Shown: positions 37,701-50,251, counted from the stretch's first letter. The stretch is DNA of 64,000 nucleotides from Rhynochetos jubatus (GCA_027574665.1 CM050654.1:9728142-9792141), one strand, 5' to 3'. The notes: generated from the letters alone by a model not told the origin. Translations and numbers: made by a program.

Positions 37701-38158
37701 TCACCTATTTTAAAAGATCAAAACAAGCTTCAGTGGAAGGAAGGGGCTGTACCTCATCTTCTCTCGATTAACTTACTGCATATCTTCCTGCTTCTATGAC
37801 AGGCCAGACTGAATGCATTTACAATGATAAATGACCTTGCCAAGACCTTGGCCTGTTCATTCACTGCAGGATTGACCGTGTCCAAATTATGACAAAGCCA
37901 AACAGTGTGTTTTAGTAGGAGACATTAGATAGCCAGTGGGAACCATAGTAAGATAAAGTGCATTGCCTGTCACACGTCATTCCGTTGTGAGTGGGTTTGC
38001 TTAAAATGGTAGAGAATATCTATGTGAAATGCAGCTGCCATGGTAGGAAAACTCACTTGCTCATTTCCTAAAGGCCATTACTGTGATGGAGTTGAAGATG
38101 AGGGAAGTGTTTTTAACTACTGTAAAAGGAATCTGAAAATGCCCTCCCAGGTCCCCCC

Positions 38159-38179
38159 CTGGAGGGGTCCACCCTCCAG
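38159..38179 (+). repeat. Short perfect inverted repeat
   Basis: CTGGAGGG (38159-38166), a 5-nt loop GTCCA, then CCCTCCAG (38172-38179) form a perfect 8-bp GC-rich hairpin within a C-run-rich patch of otherwise AT-rich intron. No terminator or regulatory meaning is implied in a eukaryotic intron. Confidence 0.8.
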
Positions 38180-41100
38180 AATGCCACTTACTTAACAGGA
38201 ACTCATGGGAGTTGCTCACTTTAGTGGTGAGACCTTGGGGAAGAGTGATGATGTATGGCATCTAGTAAAACTGTCTTTTAGTCATCACCTTGCGGAATAA
38301 CTGTATTTGGGCTGGCCCCGGAATCCTTACTTAAATGTATACAATGATGAAAGAATATTACATGGAGTGTTGTGTTTCTTGTAGGTAGAATCTAGAATTT
38401 ACTTTGTTTGAAACTTTTGTTTGTTGGAGACTTTTAAATTTAATCCTATTAATAGCTTTGGTTGAGGGCTAATTTTTGAGCTTATCTGCAAGTGTGTTAT
38501 TAATCTAACATATTTTTTTCAGTATGACTTAGGCTTATCCTTGTTTTATGTAATGTGATTTGCGAAAAAAAAGTTGGAATGTATTTGGCTTTAGGTCACT
38601 GATTACAGCTAAACAGGCTTTTATAGTGGAATGTGTTTAACAAATAAAAGCCTGTGACAGCTTTTAAAAATTCAGATGAAAATTGAACCTGACAATCTTA
38701 GAGATTTATAAAAAGCCTAATACCTTTATCTGACTATACCATCTAAAATACTTGAAAAAAAAGATAATTGTTTTATTTGCTTCTTGCTAAAGGAGTTTGT
38801 CCATTGTATATGTACCTATACAATATCTCTATTTTAGTTTAAATTATGCTGTGAATCGCAATTTTTTTCCATATGTTCTTTTTTAGCAATTGACAATTAA
38901 ATGTAGGTTTGTAGTTTGTCAGTGTTGTTTTTTGTATTGCCTCTCTCCTTTTTTGGATACAATCTACTTATTTACATTTGAAAAATATCTGAAGATTGAC
39001 ATTTCAATTGAAGTGCTGTATACAACCTTCGCCACCATCTTACCTCATAAATAAATGATGAAATGTTTTTTAGTTTAAACAGTAAATTGTCTGTATAGTT
39101 AGTCACGTCAGCTGTTGTTCACTGCTTGTGTCTAATGGCAATTGAGATTTTTTTTTAAAAGAAAGATCATGTCTCCATGGCCTGGGCAATTTGAGATAGT
39201 GCCAAGGCAGTTGCCATGGGTGCTAAAAATGTTGCAAGTCCAGTGCTGCAACACCAGTCCATTGTGCTGTGCAACTTCCAGTTTTGCACTACTGTTCTTT
39301 CTTTTCTTTCTTGGGTTACTGCAGAGGAACAGGATGAAATAACAAGGATGAAGCTGTATGATGCTTCTGAAGCCTTACTATGCCTAGTATTGAGCAAGCC
39401 AATTTTCTTTAGCGTGTGTAAATTTCCCTGTGCGATGCTGTTGCAATAATAGTATAACCCTGGGATGTTCTGTGAAGCTCATGATCCGCATTCCTTGCAT
39501 TGCTTCCATCCGCAGTCAGGATTCACGTCATGCCTTTGGTTGGGTGCTCCATGCCTGTAATTAAGGACAAAGTGGATGTAGCCAAGGGTAGATGATAGTA
39601 TTGTGTCCAATGCCTGAAGTGTAGACACGAGCAGAGTAACAGAGAGGATCTTTAAAAGCCATAATCATTGTAAGGAAATGCTATTATAATTTCCAAAGTA
39701 ATGTCTGTCTTACTAGATACTTGATGGGTTTTTTTCCCATTTTCTTGAGCTTCATTTTCTCCAAGATTCCACTTAGTTGCCTAGCATTTCTTTTCCCCCT
39801 ACTCCTACCTATGAGAAACTGTGGGTTGGTTTTTTTTTTTAACCGCTGAGCCCTGCACATGGCAAGAGTTCTGGAGATAGCAGGCAGAGGAGATGGGCTT
39901 TGATTTAGGTGCTGTCCGCTTTACCTTGATCCACAGGAGTGGTTCAGTTGTGGGACAAGCATCCCATGTATTCCAAGTGGTTCTAATCTCAACTGAGAAA
40001 CTCTGAAGTACCTGAGAAATCCAGGCTGAAGTTGAAGGACTGTGTGAGTGTGTGTTTGCATTGTTACACGGTGGCAAAATGAGCAATGCTTCCAAGTGTA
40101 GGTCTGTGAAACAGTGGTTCCTTTCTGAAAAGGAAACTTTCTCAGAAAATCTGAGGGAATACAGTATTGCAGCCCAGCAGAGACTTAGTCAGGGGAGCTT
40201 CATGTGCTGAGACAGTCTGAAAGCTGGATGTTTGTGCGGAGTATGAGGTAGCAGCATTCGCTATATAATCTCGAAATAATAAGGGAGGGAATTGTGCTGC
40301 AGTTTGAATCATTTAAGTTCTGATTTTTAGGCAAAGATAGGGGGTCAGATTGCAGCTTTTCCTGGGAGCTGGCTGAGTTTTTTTGATTTCAAGCGGATTC
40401 ACTAATAGTAGTCTTTCATGTTGGCAACTGCCAGTGCCTCAGCCTGTCCATCCTGGTTTGATAATATTTGTTTGAATCCTTGATTAGAAGTGACATCCTG
40501 CAGAGTATCTGCAGGGTCAGTCTATGTTCTGACAGTGTCACTCTATCTGATTGAGGAATCCTGTGGGCTGAAATCACTTCCTTAGTCGTTCTTTAAATGC
40601 TGCTCTATGTATTTTAGTTGTAATCACTGTAATGTCTTTCTTACTAATCAAATGAACACTTGATACATATTCATGTGCACATGGCAGAGGCTAATCTCTG
40701 AACCCTGCCAGTCTTCAACAGTTGGTTGAGCGTCACTGTACAAAATACTTTAGCTCTAATCATGAAGGCATTTTTGAGAAACAAATCTGAATGTTGCTGC
40801 ATCAATATATGTTAACATCGCTTTTATTCATGAGTTTTGATATCAGCAATTAAAGTAGCTAAATCTAAAGTATCATAAGATATAAATTTTATATTTTGGA
40901 TAATTTCTCTACTGAGGACATTTTCACATATGAAGCAGGGCCGCTGTCATTTGCTCCAGTGTACTAGTATGTGGCTGCTATCTACATTATGTTAAAAGAT
41001 GGCACTGAGTATTGTGTGATCTAGAGCTATTAATCTGGTCTTATTTAGTGTTTGGAAGACCTCAAATTGCTCGGGTTCTCTTCTAAATAAAGCCAGTATT

Positions 41101-43332
41101 GAAGAATTTAACTAAACTATATTTTGATGTTCAATGCATTTGCTCACTACTTTGTGTCTGGATACAGAGCAAATGTGTTTTATTATTGGGAAGTAATATG
41201 GCCATTTCGAAAATTACTCAGGCTGCAATATTTGTGTTGGCAATTTTATTTTCCAGGCATAACAGTTCTGTTTTCTTTCTATACCCATTTGTGGAAAGAT
41301 TTAATCATCGTAAATCATGTTTTCAAGGCCTGTGATGCTCAAGTTATTCTGGTTTATGCATCTGTAGGCTGCATGGATTTAGGCAAGCTGTCATCTGTAG
41401 CCTGGCCGTATTTAAATCATTCCTTATCAATCACAAGCCTAATCAAACTTTTATCACTGGATAAAAACAATTTTTTTTCCTGAAAACTGGCCCCAACTGA
41501 GTAACTTGTCAGAGTTGTTTAAATCAAAACTGCTGTCCAAACAGGAAGGAAAAACACCAGAGTATGTGCTTCCTTAAATCAGCTTGAGACAGGTAGATTG
41601 CAGGTTTGCGTGTGTTTTTCTAGGACTACTAGGAACAGAGTCTTCTCAGAGAAATCAGTGTATCCAGGAGCTTAAATATAGCGATGCGACTGTGTTCATG
41701 CCTGACTCCAGGGTTGAGGAGCAGGCTTCTGTCACAGGTCTTGATCTGTTCTCTGGCTTTTCATAGCTTCTAAATAATGAAACTGTAGTTAAGTCTGAGA
41801 ACCAAGCTTGGTGCTTGCTGAAAAGTTCAGCCTTAATCTGTATGACACTCCTCTGTGTCTCAAACTTGCAACCTGTTTTTATGTTGGAGGAGGGTGGTGA
41901 TGTTGAATGTCGGATTGCCTTGTATGGGCAGGTGTTCTGAAATCCCATTTAAAAGAGAAATTAGGACATGTGATAAGGTTTATGTGGTGGCTATTTCGAA
42001 ATAATCTTAATTAATGCATTGTGACCTGGACTCCAGTAAAGCCTGAAAAACACGGCTTTTACAGGAGTGAAGAATTAGTGTGATAGCTAGTTGAACCTAA
42101 CCACAGGTTTATGTTTCTGTTTGCGTGTCAGCTCTGCAAACTGGAAGACTTTCTGGTGTTCCTCACTCAACTCTTAGGTTTGTTTACTTAACATACTAAG
42201 CACAAGGTTGTCCTTTTTGAAATGTGAAAGGAATATTTCCCAAGGCTTTATGAGGTGGGGGAGCCAATTTAGTATGGTCATCTACTACAGATTTTCTTTT
42301 TCCCTTTTTCAGCAATTAAATGTAACTTTGTGTCTATTTTCCCCCTTTCCTGTCTTCTCTAGCTCCATTCCCAGCTTTACACCTGTCTTTAGACTATGTT
42401 TACAATCAGTATCTTGTTTTCTTACCGTGGTGACAAATCATGTCTGGAGTACACACTGAAATCTGGCTTAGTACAACTAAAAGAGTGTTTTATTATATTC
42501 CTCTCCTTTTGTTACTGATGTTTCATAAGGCTTCCCATTAAATATTTAACAGTTCTTTTAAATGTTTGATTCATGATTTTACAGTGATATGTTATTTTGC
42601 TTTCTTTACAGAAAATTTCCTAGTAAGAGAGATGCTTTTGCAGTATGTCCTCAAGGCATCTCTGGTGTTTCTTGCTGTAAAGGCTGCTTTTTGCTGCATG
42701 GCGAGTGTGATACGTTCTGGGCTGATTTCATCTGCCTCTATTAATTCTGCAGTGGATAAGCATGGGCAGTGCTTCTGCTTAATACTTTGAGCTTACCAGT
42801 CTATAGCAGTCGTACGAGGAAACCATCCTTACCGAATGGTAAACCCCGCAGTACACAGGGTTACAATTTAAGCATTTTTTACAGCGAGAGGGATCCTGTG
42901 GGAATAAATTCAGCGCAGTGCAGAACAGCTTCACAGGGCAAAGCTACTCTTGAAGGCAGAGGTATTTTTACTGTCAGTGAGCAACTCTGACTCTTAGCAT
43001 CCTCACACATTTGAGTCCACAGAAAATGAAGTTGTGTTGCATGAGTCATGTAGAGCAAGAAGCAGTACTATAATTACATTATGAAGTGTACAGAGGAGAG
43101 AGTTCTGAATCCCAACTCCTAAATCAAGACGGTTGTGCTGCTTGATTGCAAAACGACATCTTCTGAGCCTTGCTTTGCTCTCTGTCTCATCCCCACTAAA
43201 ACTTAAGGGGAAAGCAGTAAACAGCTGAAGGAAAGGTTGCTTGCCTGCTTTTGAGGCTCTCTTGGGAGCAGTACCACAAAGATCAGGAACAGGTATAAAA
43301 TGCAGAGAAACTGTAAGTTGGAACTCTATGCA
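38180..43332 (+). other. Presumed intron, part 11
   Basis: AT-rich DNA. The block 41099-41483 has two overlapping + frames (78 and 119 codons) and TAAT-rich homeodomain-like motifs (TTTAATCATCGTAAATCATG at 41300-41319, TTATCAATCACAAGCCTAAT at 41424-41443), an appearance seen in conserved noncoding elements. The segment 42780-42920 has a local CpG cluster (GTCGTACGAGG, TTACCGAATGG, CCCCGCAG, CAGCGAGAGG). No gene is supported. Confidence 0.4.
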
Positions 43333-43370
43333 TGTATACACACACAAGTGTATGTGCTTGTGTGTATACA
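43333..43370 (+). repeat. Imperfect inverted repeat of TATACACACA type
   Basis: TGTATACACACACAAG (43333-43348), an 8-nt spacer, then CTTGTGTGTATACA (43357-43370). The arms pair over 14 bp with a 2-nt bulge, giving an AT/GT hairpin. It probably arose from a microsatellite-like CA/TG palindrome. It is also why the overlapping 140-codon minus frame (43003-43425) contains a Tyr/His/Thr/Cys-rich segment. Confidence 0.8.
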
Positions 43371-46300
43371 TACTCATGTTAATTCGTCCACGACATAAGG
43401 AAAAGTACTTCTCTGACATATGCATTTATGGTTTTTCAGTGAATCAGTGTGCTGATCTATCACTGTTCTTTTGATCTCTTTAAACTGTCACAGTCTGTTT
43501 GAAACTGCTTAATCTCGTAGGTGTTTTGGAGCTAGCATGTGGGTATAGATCAGAAAAGCTTTTTTGAAAATCTCCTCTTTAATTAAAATATTCTGACAGT
43601 CAAATACTTTGGCTTGGATTTCTTAGTTGACACCATAGACATTTAAAGATTTGTCACCCTACTCTTTTATAGTAGAATATAAATGTTAGCTGGTCAGTGG
43701 ATGTTTTAATCTGCATTAATGTCTATAATGACAAACTTTTGTGTTTATGTTTGTAAACAAATCTTTCATATGTATATCTGCAAATCAATTTATATGAGAA
43801 TAGGGTGTGTGTTTGTGTGTCAAGACGGGTTATTGGGGAAAATCTTTTGTGATCGTTTCTTAGATAATGAGCGCCAGGCTGACATCTGATATAAGGCAAG
43901 GAGCTGTGTATTAGTCTTCATGGTAGAACTGTATGGAGTTCTTGTTTGACATCTGTTTTGATTCAGTTTCTTATAAATATTTTGGAGAAGGTTGAAATTA
44001 ATAAATGAGGTATAGAAGTAAAGGATTTGTATTCGTACATGGCACTTACTTATCGTACAGCAAAACATATTTTAATTTCTGTCTTCTCCCCCTGCTTAAT
44101 TAGCCCTCCAAACTAAATACCAGCTACCAAGAGCTGAAAACTCCAGTGAGTCTTTTGGTGATTTTTCCAGCTGTGTTTTGCTTGCTCATCCAGCTTGGTG
44201 TGCTTGTACTGCCTTCATTCTCCAGGGCAGTAATCGAGGCACAGTGAGGTGACATTTAATGGTCAGATAAGAAATAAGCGTAGAACTGTATCTTAACTCT
44301 CAACTTACTGGCCTGTCTGATTTTTATGCTTCATTGTTCTGTGTTTTTATGAAGATTTCTGTTGTCAAGTGCTCCTGCAGCGTGTAAATTGTCTTGTGTT
44401 CTGCATTATTGATTTTTAGTGAGAATAATAATAGAACAAGCAGAAAACAAATTCATGATCTTACCAAGAAAAACAAAATATTAAATATATTGTCTGAAAA
44501 TAAAATGGGTTCATTGACTGTTGTGTTTGTTCTGGCAGATCAACTTTCATCACAGCAGTGAAGGCTACTCGGTGAGTCATAGGTGGCTTCTCTGTGCTGA
44601 GAAAAGTAACTCAGATTTGCTGGTGACTTCTGCTAGCTGGCTAAAATGCCCCTGTACTCCTTCCCAGTATCCATCGGGGACTATGAAGGAATGACCTCTG
44701 TGGAGTCCCACAGCTGCTGACCTGTCGGTGGTGATGCACTGCCTGAATACCTGGCAAGCCCAATGATAATGTGTGTCCTAAAGATGTCCTCCAGATTGGT
44801 TTTAAGCATACCGTATTACTGTGTTAAAACAATTCATGTGTACCCTTAACTGGCCCTGCTGCCTCTCAGGAAGCTGTGGGATAAGTAGGATTTTAGACAG
44901 AATGTGTTTCTTCAGTTTGCCTTTGGTTCTTTAGGGTGCGGTCAGATTTTGTGACTTCTCTGCAATTGCAAGATTTTCCTTGATTTGGGCAGAGACATTG
45001 TAAGTTATTGAGGCATAAGCTAAAACGTGGGAATAAAATAGTTGTTGCATCCTGTGATGGGACTGTATATTTTGCTCATCTGTCTAGTCTTAGAGATCTT
45101 AAAATATCCCTGGGATAAATTTCTCTCATACGAAGGAATTAAGCGATATTCTAAGAATGCCTGCTTTTTTAGCTTCATCTTTGCAAACACATTCTTATGT
45201 GTAGTGTTAGAAATTACTATGTCTAATCTGGAAATGTACTTAATCTTTTATATTTTTTTTCCTAGTGTTTTCCTTGTATGGAGAACAATGTGATTTTAAA
45301 CTGTAAAAAATTAGAGCTCTGCTCCCCTGAGAAACACTCTAACACCCTGCTCCCTGAATTAATCTGAAGAGAGGAACTTGGTTTAATGGATTTTGATTTT
45401 TTTGAACTAATTGTTTTGCTCATTTTTGTTTTCTTGTAAGCTCGCCCCCTCCCCAGCTTTTTTTAAAGACTTTATGGGAAACAGGTTGTTCAGACAACCA
45501 TAGGACTTGTCAAGAGGTTTCTTTTCAACTTGAATACAGCTGCTATTACCATGTTCTAGCTGCTTCCTTCCTTCATGTGCAGTAGCTCATTTTTTATTGC
45601 ACTACTGTAACATTTATGTTGCAGGGTGGCTTTAATTCTTTTGAGTACTTCAGCTTTGCTTTCTCCTCCTTTTATCACCCACTCTAGAATTTACTTTAGG
45701 CCTTTAAATGTTAGCATTATGATTTAGTCAAGATCATATCACATTACGCCACAGATCCAACATATAAAAATAGCCTGTATTGTCATCATTCATTTATGGT
45801 TAAGTATGGGCAATTGTAATATGAAGTACATAGATACCAAGGTACTGAGACGCAGAAGACTGGTAATCCTATTTAGGGAATAGCAGATACTTTTTTATAT
45901 CTGCTGAACCAGAATACCTATAAAAATAGATACAAAAATAGGGTTTTTCATAACGCTGCAAAAGGAGTAGAATGTCAGGCATTTTGAAAAAGAGAGTATT
46001 AATCACATAGAAATTATGTAAGAAGGCAATAGGGGATGCATCTATCAGCCTAAGAAGATAGACCAACAGGGATGGGTGTACCTGGAGTTGGAAGGGGAAG
46101 GTTAGTTGAGACTACTGGGGGGTTGTGGAGACCATTTGGTTTTATGTTAAGTTCAGGTTTAGAAATTGGAACATTTTGCTCTGATGTGATGTCAAGCATA
46201 TAGTACCTTGCACAGATTTTATAGCCTTGAGTAAATGCTATTTGGTGTCTTCTAAAATCAGTGTAGTTTCCATTAAGCTATAATTATAAAGAGACATCTT

Positions 46301-48570
46301 CCTTCTCTTGCACATAGAGTAAAAATGGAATATTTAGGAAGAATTTATACTATGTACTGGGACTCTTACAGTATAGAATATATTCTGATAGCTGAGTTTT
46401 TGATGGTATTTCCATTCCTATGTGGTGTTATATGACATAGGTAGCACTGACCTGTGCATGATTGACAAATCTTTTGATATGTGTAAGTGAAAAAATGCTT
46501 TACAATTTTTATATGTAAGGAGCTTAAAAATATTTTTATTATTATGCTAATTAGAAGGCATAAATGAGGAGAGGTGATGCGACTCAATGTTACAAATACT
46601 GTTTTACCAACTACTCAACGCTGAAGAGCTGCAGCTGTACTCTGAGACAAATTGTTGGCTTCTTTACAAGAACAGGCCACAGCAAAGGGACTTCCATGTC
46701 TTTCTCTGATAATTTCAGTTTAAGAACCTCTCTGCACGATTTCTGAAATGTCTGTGCCTTAAATATAGCTAGTGAATTGCCTTAAGTTTCTGCCGCACAT
46801 CAGAGTCCTCTTACTGAGAGCTGCTCTGTAAATGCAGTTCTCAAAATAGTGGTTACAGTGATTGTGAACAGTGCAATATGAATGAGTTTCTGAATAACAG
46901 TTTCCTGCAGGCAGCTATGTCAACAGCTTCAGGCACTGTAAAAAAGCATAGAGCCATTGGGTCAGTGATTCCCAGTTCCATTGCTCCATCTGATCCAGCC
47001 ATGAATGCTGCATTAATGAGTGTTGCTTTCCAGAATGTCCTTTGACCTTTTCTTGTTCTGCTTTTACTGTGGAAAAGTACAGTTGGAATACTGTTACTGT
47101 ACAGTTACAAAAAAAATACCAAGAGGCAAGTACAAGTCTTTGAACTTTTTTTTTAAATTAAGCAGAGTTTGAGCCTCCTGAGTGAGGTGTCAGTAGAGGT
47201 GTGAATGACACTTAAATATGTGTTTCAGACTTGTGTTCTGGGTTGGATCCTGTGTCAGTAGAAAGGAAGATGTTAGAGTAGATGCTGTCTTTAAAACTTG
47301 AGTTTGCAGAGGAGGGTGGGACTGAAGATTTAGAGCCTCTACTGTCTTCAGGGGAATAGGAGGTGCTAGGCTCTACAGGCTCAAGTAGAGCAAGAAAGTT
47401 ATTACATGTGGAATAGGTTAATGGTTTTATCTTCTGTCTGGAATATCAAACTCTTAAATAGTGCGAATTTGGAGTAGAAACAAAAATACATTATTGCAAA
47501 AACTGAAATTACGCTTTCTCTACCTTTTGCATTTATTTTTTAATGAAGAAAAACTTCAGAAGTAGAGCATCACTGTGAGGGCTGAGCATTTCCTTGTTGA
47601 TTTGGTACTGTCATCATGATGAAATGGTACAGGATACACTTCACATTAGATCAGGAGCAAAAATCTTTGTATGTTTTAACTTCAGAACATACTCTTTTAC
47701 CTAAATGACCTTCAGCATTTATTATCTTGGTATTCCTATAAAGGCAGGATAGAAGCAAGAGAAATAGGTGAGCATGATATATTGCATAATTACTAAAACT
47801 GACACACGTTTTGTTTGGCAGAATAGCAAGGCAGTGAACTTGCATGGTGCAGTATACAGTCTGTTAGAAAATGTTTCTGATGTATTATCACTTGGCTTTT
47901 ATGCTGCAAGTATAGTATATCATTAGTCATAGCTTCTGGGTCTTTTTTGGGCTTAGCGTACCAAATTGCAGAAAGAGCATGAAAGGCAGAATGCATTCTT
48001 TGAATTACAGAAAGAGGCAAAGTAGGAAATGAAATTAATTTTCAGAGGTTCTTTTTTGAGTTTGGGTGTGGTTTTTGTCAATGGTTGTTTTCTTTAGAGG
48101 ACTTAAATTGTTTCTTAACTAGAGGTTTAAAGGAAAAATGAGGGAAAAAGTGGTGGAGTTTTTCTACTAACCTGTTGATAAAAAGCCAGTAACGAATGTG
48201 TGGTATATGCAAACAGTACAAATCAGCATGTGTGAAGGACATACCCTATTGAGTATTAAAGGATTTAGTTAATTAACTTGCTGAACCACTGGTAATTATT
48301 TTGAAGTACATAGATAACTGATACTATCAGCAACATGCCAGATGAAATTATTTACAATATTAGTATTCAAAGATAATAAGTTGTGGTTGGTAGGTCTGAC
48401 TTTAGTCCCTAGTAGCATAAGTGGAATAAGTAAGCCCTTGGTGCCAGGTCCTGAAGCCTTTTTGCCTCTGATGCTATTCTGCTTCTTAAGTAGGAAAACA
48501 AAATCAACACAAAGTGGCTTTACCTAAAATAAACTTTAATTAAGAATCTAGGCCTAGATTTGAGTTATAG
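43371..48570 (+). other. Presumed intron, part 12
   Basis: AT-rich unique DNA with the exon-like 44539-44571 interval. No recognised repeats. Short frames at 45042-45293 + and 46366-46587 - are AT-composition frames without features. Confidence 0.45.
44539..44571 (+). other. Exon-like 33-nt interval (microexon candidate)
   Basis: The acceptor gtgtttgttctggcag (AG at 44537-44538) and the strong donor TCG|gtgagt (GT at 44572-44573) bracket 33 nt, a multiple of three, open in two frames (INFHHSSEGYS in frame 1; STFITAVKATR in frame 2). The length and signals suit a 3n microexon, but the gene is unknown and no neighbouring coding exon exists to set a frame. Chance is a strong alternative. Confidence 0.18.
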
Positions 48571-48618
48571 TGGCTAGCTTTCAATAATCATGTGATCATG
48601 TGGCTAGCTTTCAATAAT
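48571..48618 (+). repeat. 30-bp tandem duplication
   Basis: TGGCTAGCTTTCAATAAT at 48571-48588 recurs at 48601-48618, separated by CATGTGATCATG-type spacer. The period is exactly 30 bp, so this is a local duplication, probably recent because the copies are identical over 18 nt. Confidence 0.9.
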
Positions 48619-49946
48619 GAGAATTAGAGGTTAAAGTTTAATATGAGCTTAACTTTCTTATTGAACTGAGACCACAGTGAAAACTTGAGAATTTACCTTT
48701 CATAAATATCAAGTACGTGTGTGATGGTATAAAGTCTTAAGAGATGACAAAAAAAAAAAAAGACAGTTTGGACAATCACTCAGTATCAAGTTTGTCATCT
48801 GTTTTATTGCTGTTACTTCTTGCATTTCTATGAAGGTATAAGAGTGATCTATCAGTAAGAATTGTTTGATAAAGAATGGAATAAAAATCGTCATTTTTAA
48901 ATGTAAGAGTAATGTAGTAGTCTTGAAAATAACAGCCCCTCAGCTGAATAATCCTGACAAATCTAATCCCATTGCAATAGATTCTGAGCCAGTTACTGAA
49001 ATTTGACTTGAGTGAAATAAGGAGATACAGGCTGAAGTAAACAGCATATATGAAAACAAATAGACAAGTATGGTTGAAAAGGCAAACCCTAATAATTTTA
49101 TTTTTAATAAAAGGGAGAGAGCTAGCAAGAAAGCTACTTCACCCTTGAGAAACAATTCAGAGTATCTGAACCCAAATAAAGCTGCTTAGAATCTTGGGGG
49201 GAAGTAAAGGTTGCCATCCTTGTAAATTAGCTCCATCACTGAAAAGACTGAAAGCCCTTCAAGTTCAGCATGATCAAGAACTTCCTTTGACTTATTTTCA
49301 CCTTGAAGAGTACATCCCTCATGTGCTATATATTTTTCTTTAAATTGTCCTCGATGCTACCTCTAGTATCTTGAGTACCTCAGGTAATGGCAACAAGTGC
49401 AAGGTGTGTTGTGTATTTGGAAGCAGTGAGTGAATGAATGCCAAGGGGGTTACTTAGGAGGAACCAGTTCACATGCTGCTCTCTGATATAACCAGAAACA
49501 CACCAAGAGGAAAGTTCTTTAGCTCCTGGTTCTGCAGGAGAGTTGATTGAACCTCCTTAAGTTGAAACAAGATACGGTACCATTTCTACAGACACTTTTC
49601 CTAGCATCTGTGGGAGACAATCAAATTTTCCTTGAAGGAACAGGATTTTAGTCTAATGCTCTGTGCAGTGCGTATCTCATAATTAGAGGAATTAATAAAT
49701 AGTCAAGCCACTGTTCTGTGTGTTAAATGGTTAGTTTGCTGGTGTAGGACAATTGTGGGTAAGGAAAATATGGGTAAAATATTTGAACCTGAATTCCTAT
49801 TCTGTTGAAAATACAGTTCTATTGTTCCCAGCAGTATTTCCATTAAACTGTTCACACTAAATTTGTTAAAATGAGAAAATAATTTCTATGCTTTGGTAAT
49901 ATACTAGTTCACAACTAATATCTTTCATTGTTTCCTTTTATTTTAG
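48619..49946 (+). other. Presumed intron, part 13
   Basis: AT-rich unique DNA running up to the acceptor of the 49947 exon candidate. A poly(A) run of about 13 lies at 48749-48762. No gene or repeat family was recognised. Confidence 0.5.
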
Positions 49947-50067
49947 TACACGAGAAACTACAAAGCAGCAATAACAGAGGTTCAAAAATGTTGACAAATG
50001 AGTGATGTATTCCACATAAGAATTAGCATCTGCTCTGTACCTTGGCAAGAAATTTGAACGCAGAAAG
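49947..50067 (+). other. Candidate internal untranslated exon
   Basis: A long pyrimidine tract ends in tttccttttattttag (AG at 49945-49946), and 121 nt later there is a consensus donor AAAG|gtaagc (GT at 50068-50069), a normal internal-exon length. All three frames contain stops, so it cannot be a coding exon. It would fit a 5'UTR exon downstream of the CpG-island first exon, about 48 kb away. It contains several ATGs, including a complete 19-codon upstream ORF at 49998-50057 (MSDVFHIRISICSVPWQEI), which would repress translation if included in the mRNA. Among all exon-like intervals in the window this has the best combination of signals and length, but without transcript evidence it could still be a pseudoexon. 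Confidence 0.4.
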
Positions 50068-50069
50068 GT

Positions 50070-50196
50070 AAGCTGTTTTAATTGTTGCAATGAACTGCTT
50101 TATGGAAAAGGATGATGCAAATATTTGAATTTTTCTTGGTTGAGTAGAGGGGTTTTTTAAGACTGGAATGAGCTATGAAAGTTAGACTTTTTGGTT
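50070..50196 (+). other. Intron downstream of the exon candidate
   Basis: AT-rich sequence immediately after the 50068 donor, without features, leading into a T/G low-complexity tract. Confidence 0.45.
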
Positions 50197-50251
50197 TGGG
50201 GCGGGGTTTTTTTTTTTGGTTTGGTTTTTTGTTTTGTTTTGGTTTTTTTCC
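50197..50251 (+). repeat. T/G-rich low-complexity tract
   Basis: GGGGCGGGG followed by runs of T interrupted by GG (ttggtttggttttttgtttt…). Simple low-complexity DNA about 130 nt after the candidate donor. U/G-rich intronic sequence just downstream of a donor can aid exon definition, but this one is rather distant. Confidence 0.75.

Larger units (their letters stand above)
32331..38150 (+). other. Presumed intron, part 10
   Basis: AT-rich unique DNA holding the exon-like intervals 33722-33750 and 34621-34700. Short frames on both strands (for example 34075-34350 - and 36785-37063 -) have no domain. The + strand looks richer in T and G than in A and C, as is usual for the coding strand of transcribed vertebrate introns. 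This is an impression, not a count. Confidence 0.45.

Noticed and set aside
41099..41483. Two overlapping plus frames (78 and 119 codons) read as a coding exon
   Set aside because: No acceptor or donor fits either frame and the composition is AT-driven. Kept only as a possible noncoding conserved element.
43333..43370. Hairpin as a microRNA precursor
   Set aside because: The stem is only about 14 bp of alternating purine-pyrimidine repeat with a short loop, too short and low in complexity for a pre-miRNA.
43003..43425. 140-codon minus-strand open frame
   Set aside because: It spans a CA/TG inverted repeat, has no recognisable domain or splice context, and has mixed unconvincing composition. 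A single frame of this length is not surprising in 64 kb.
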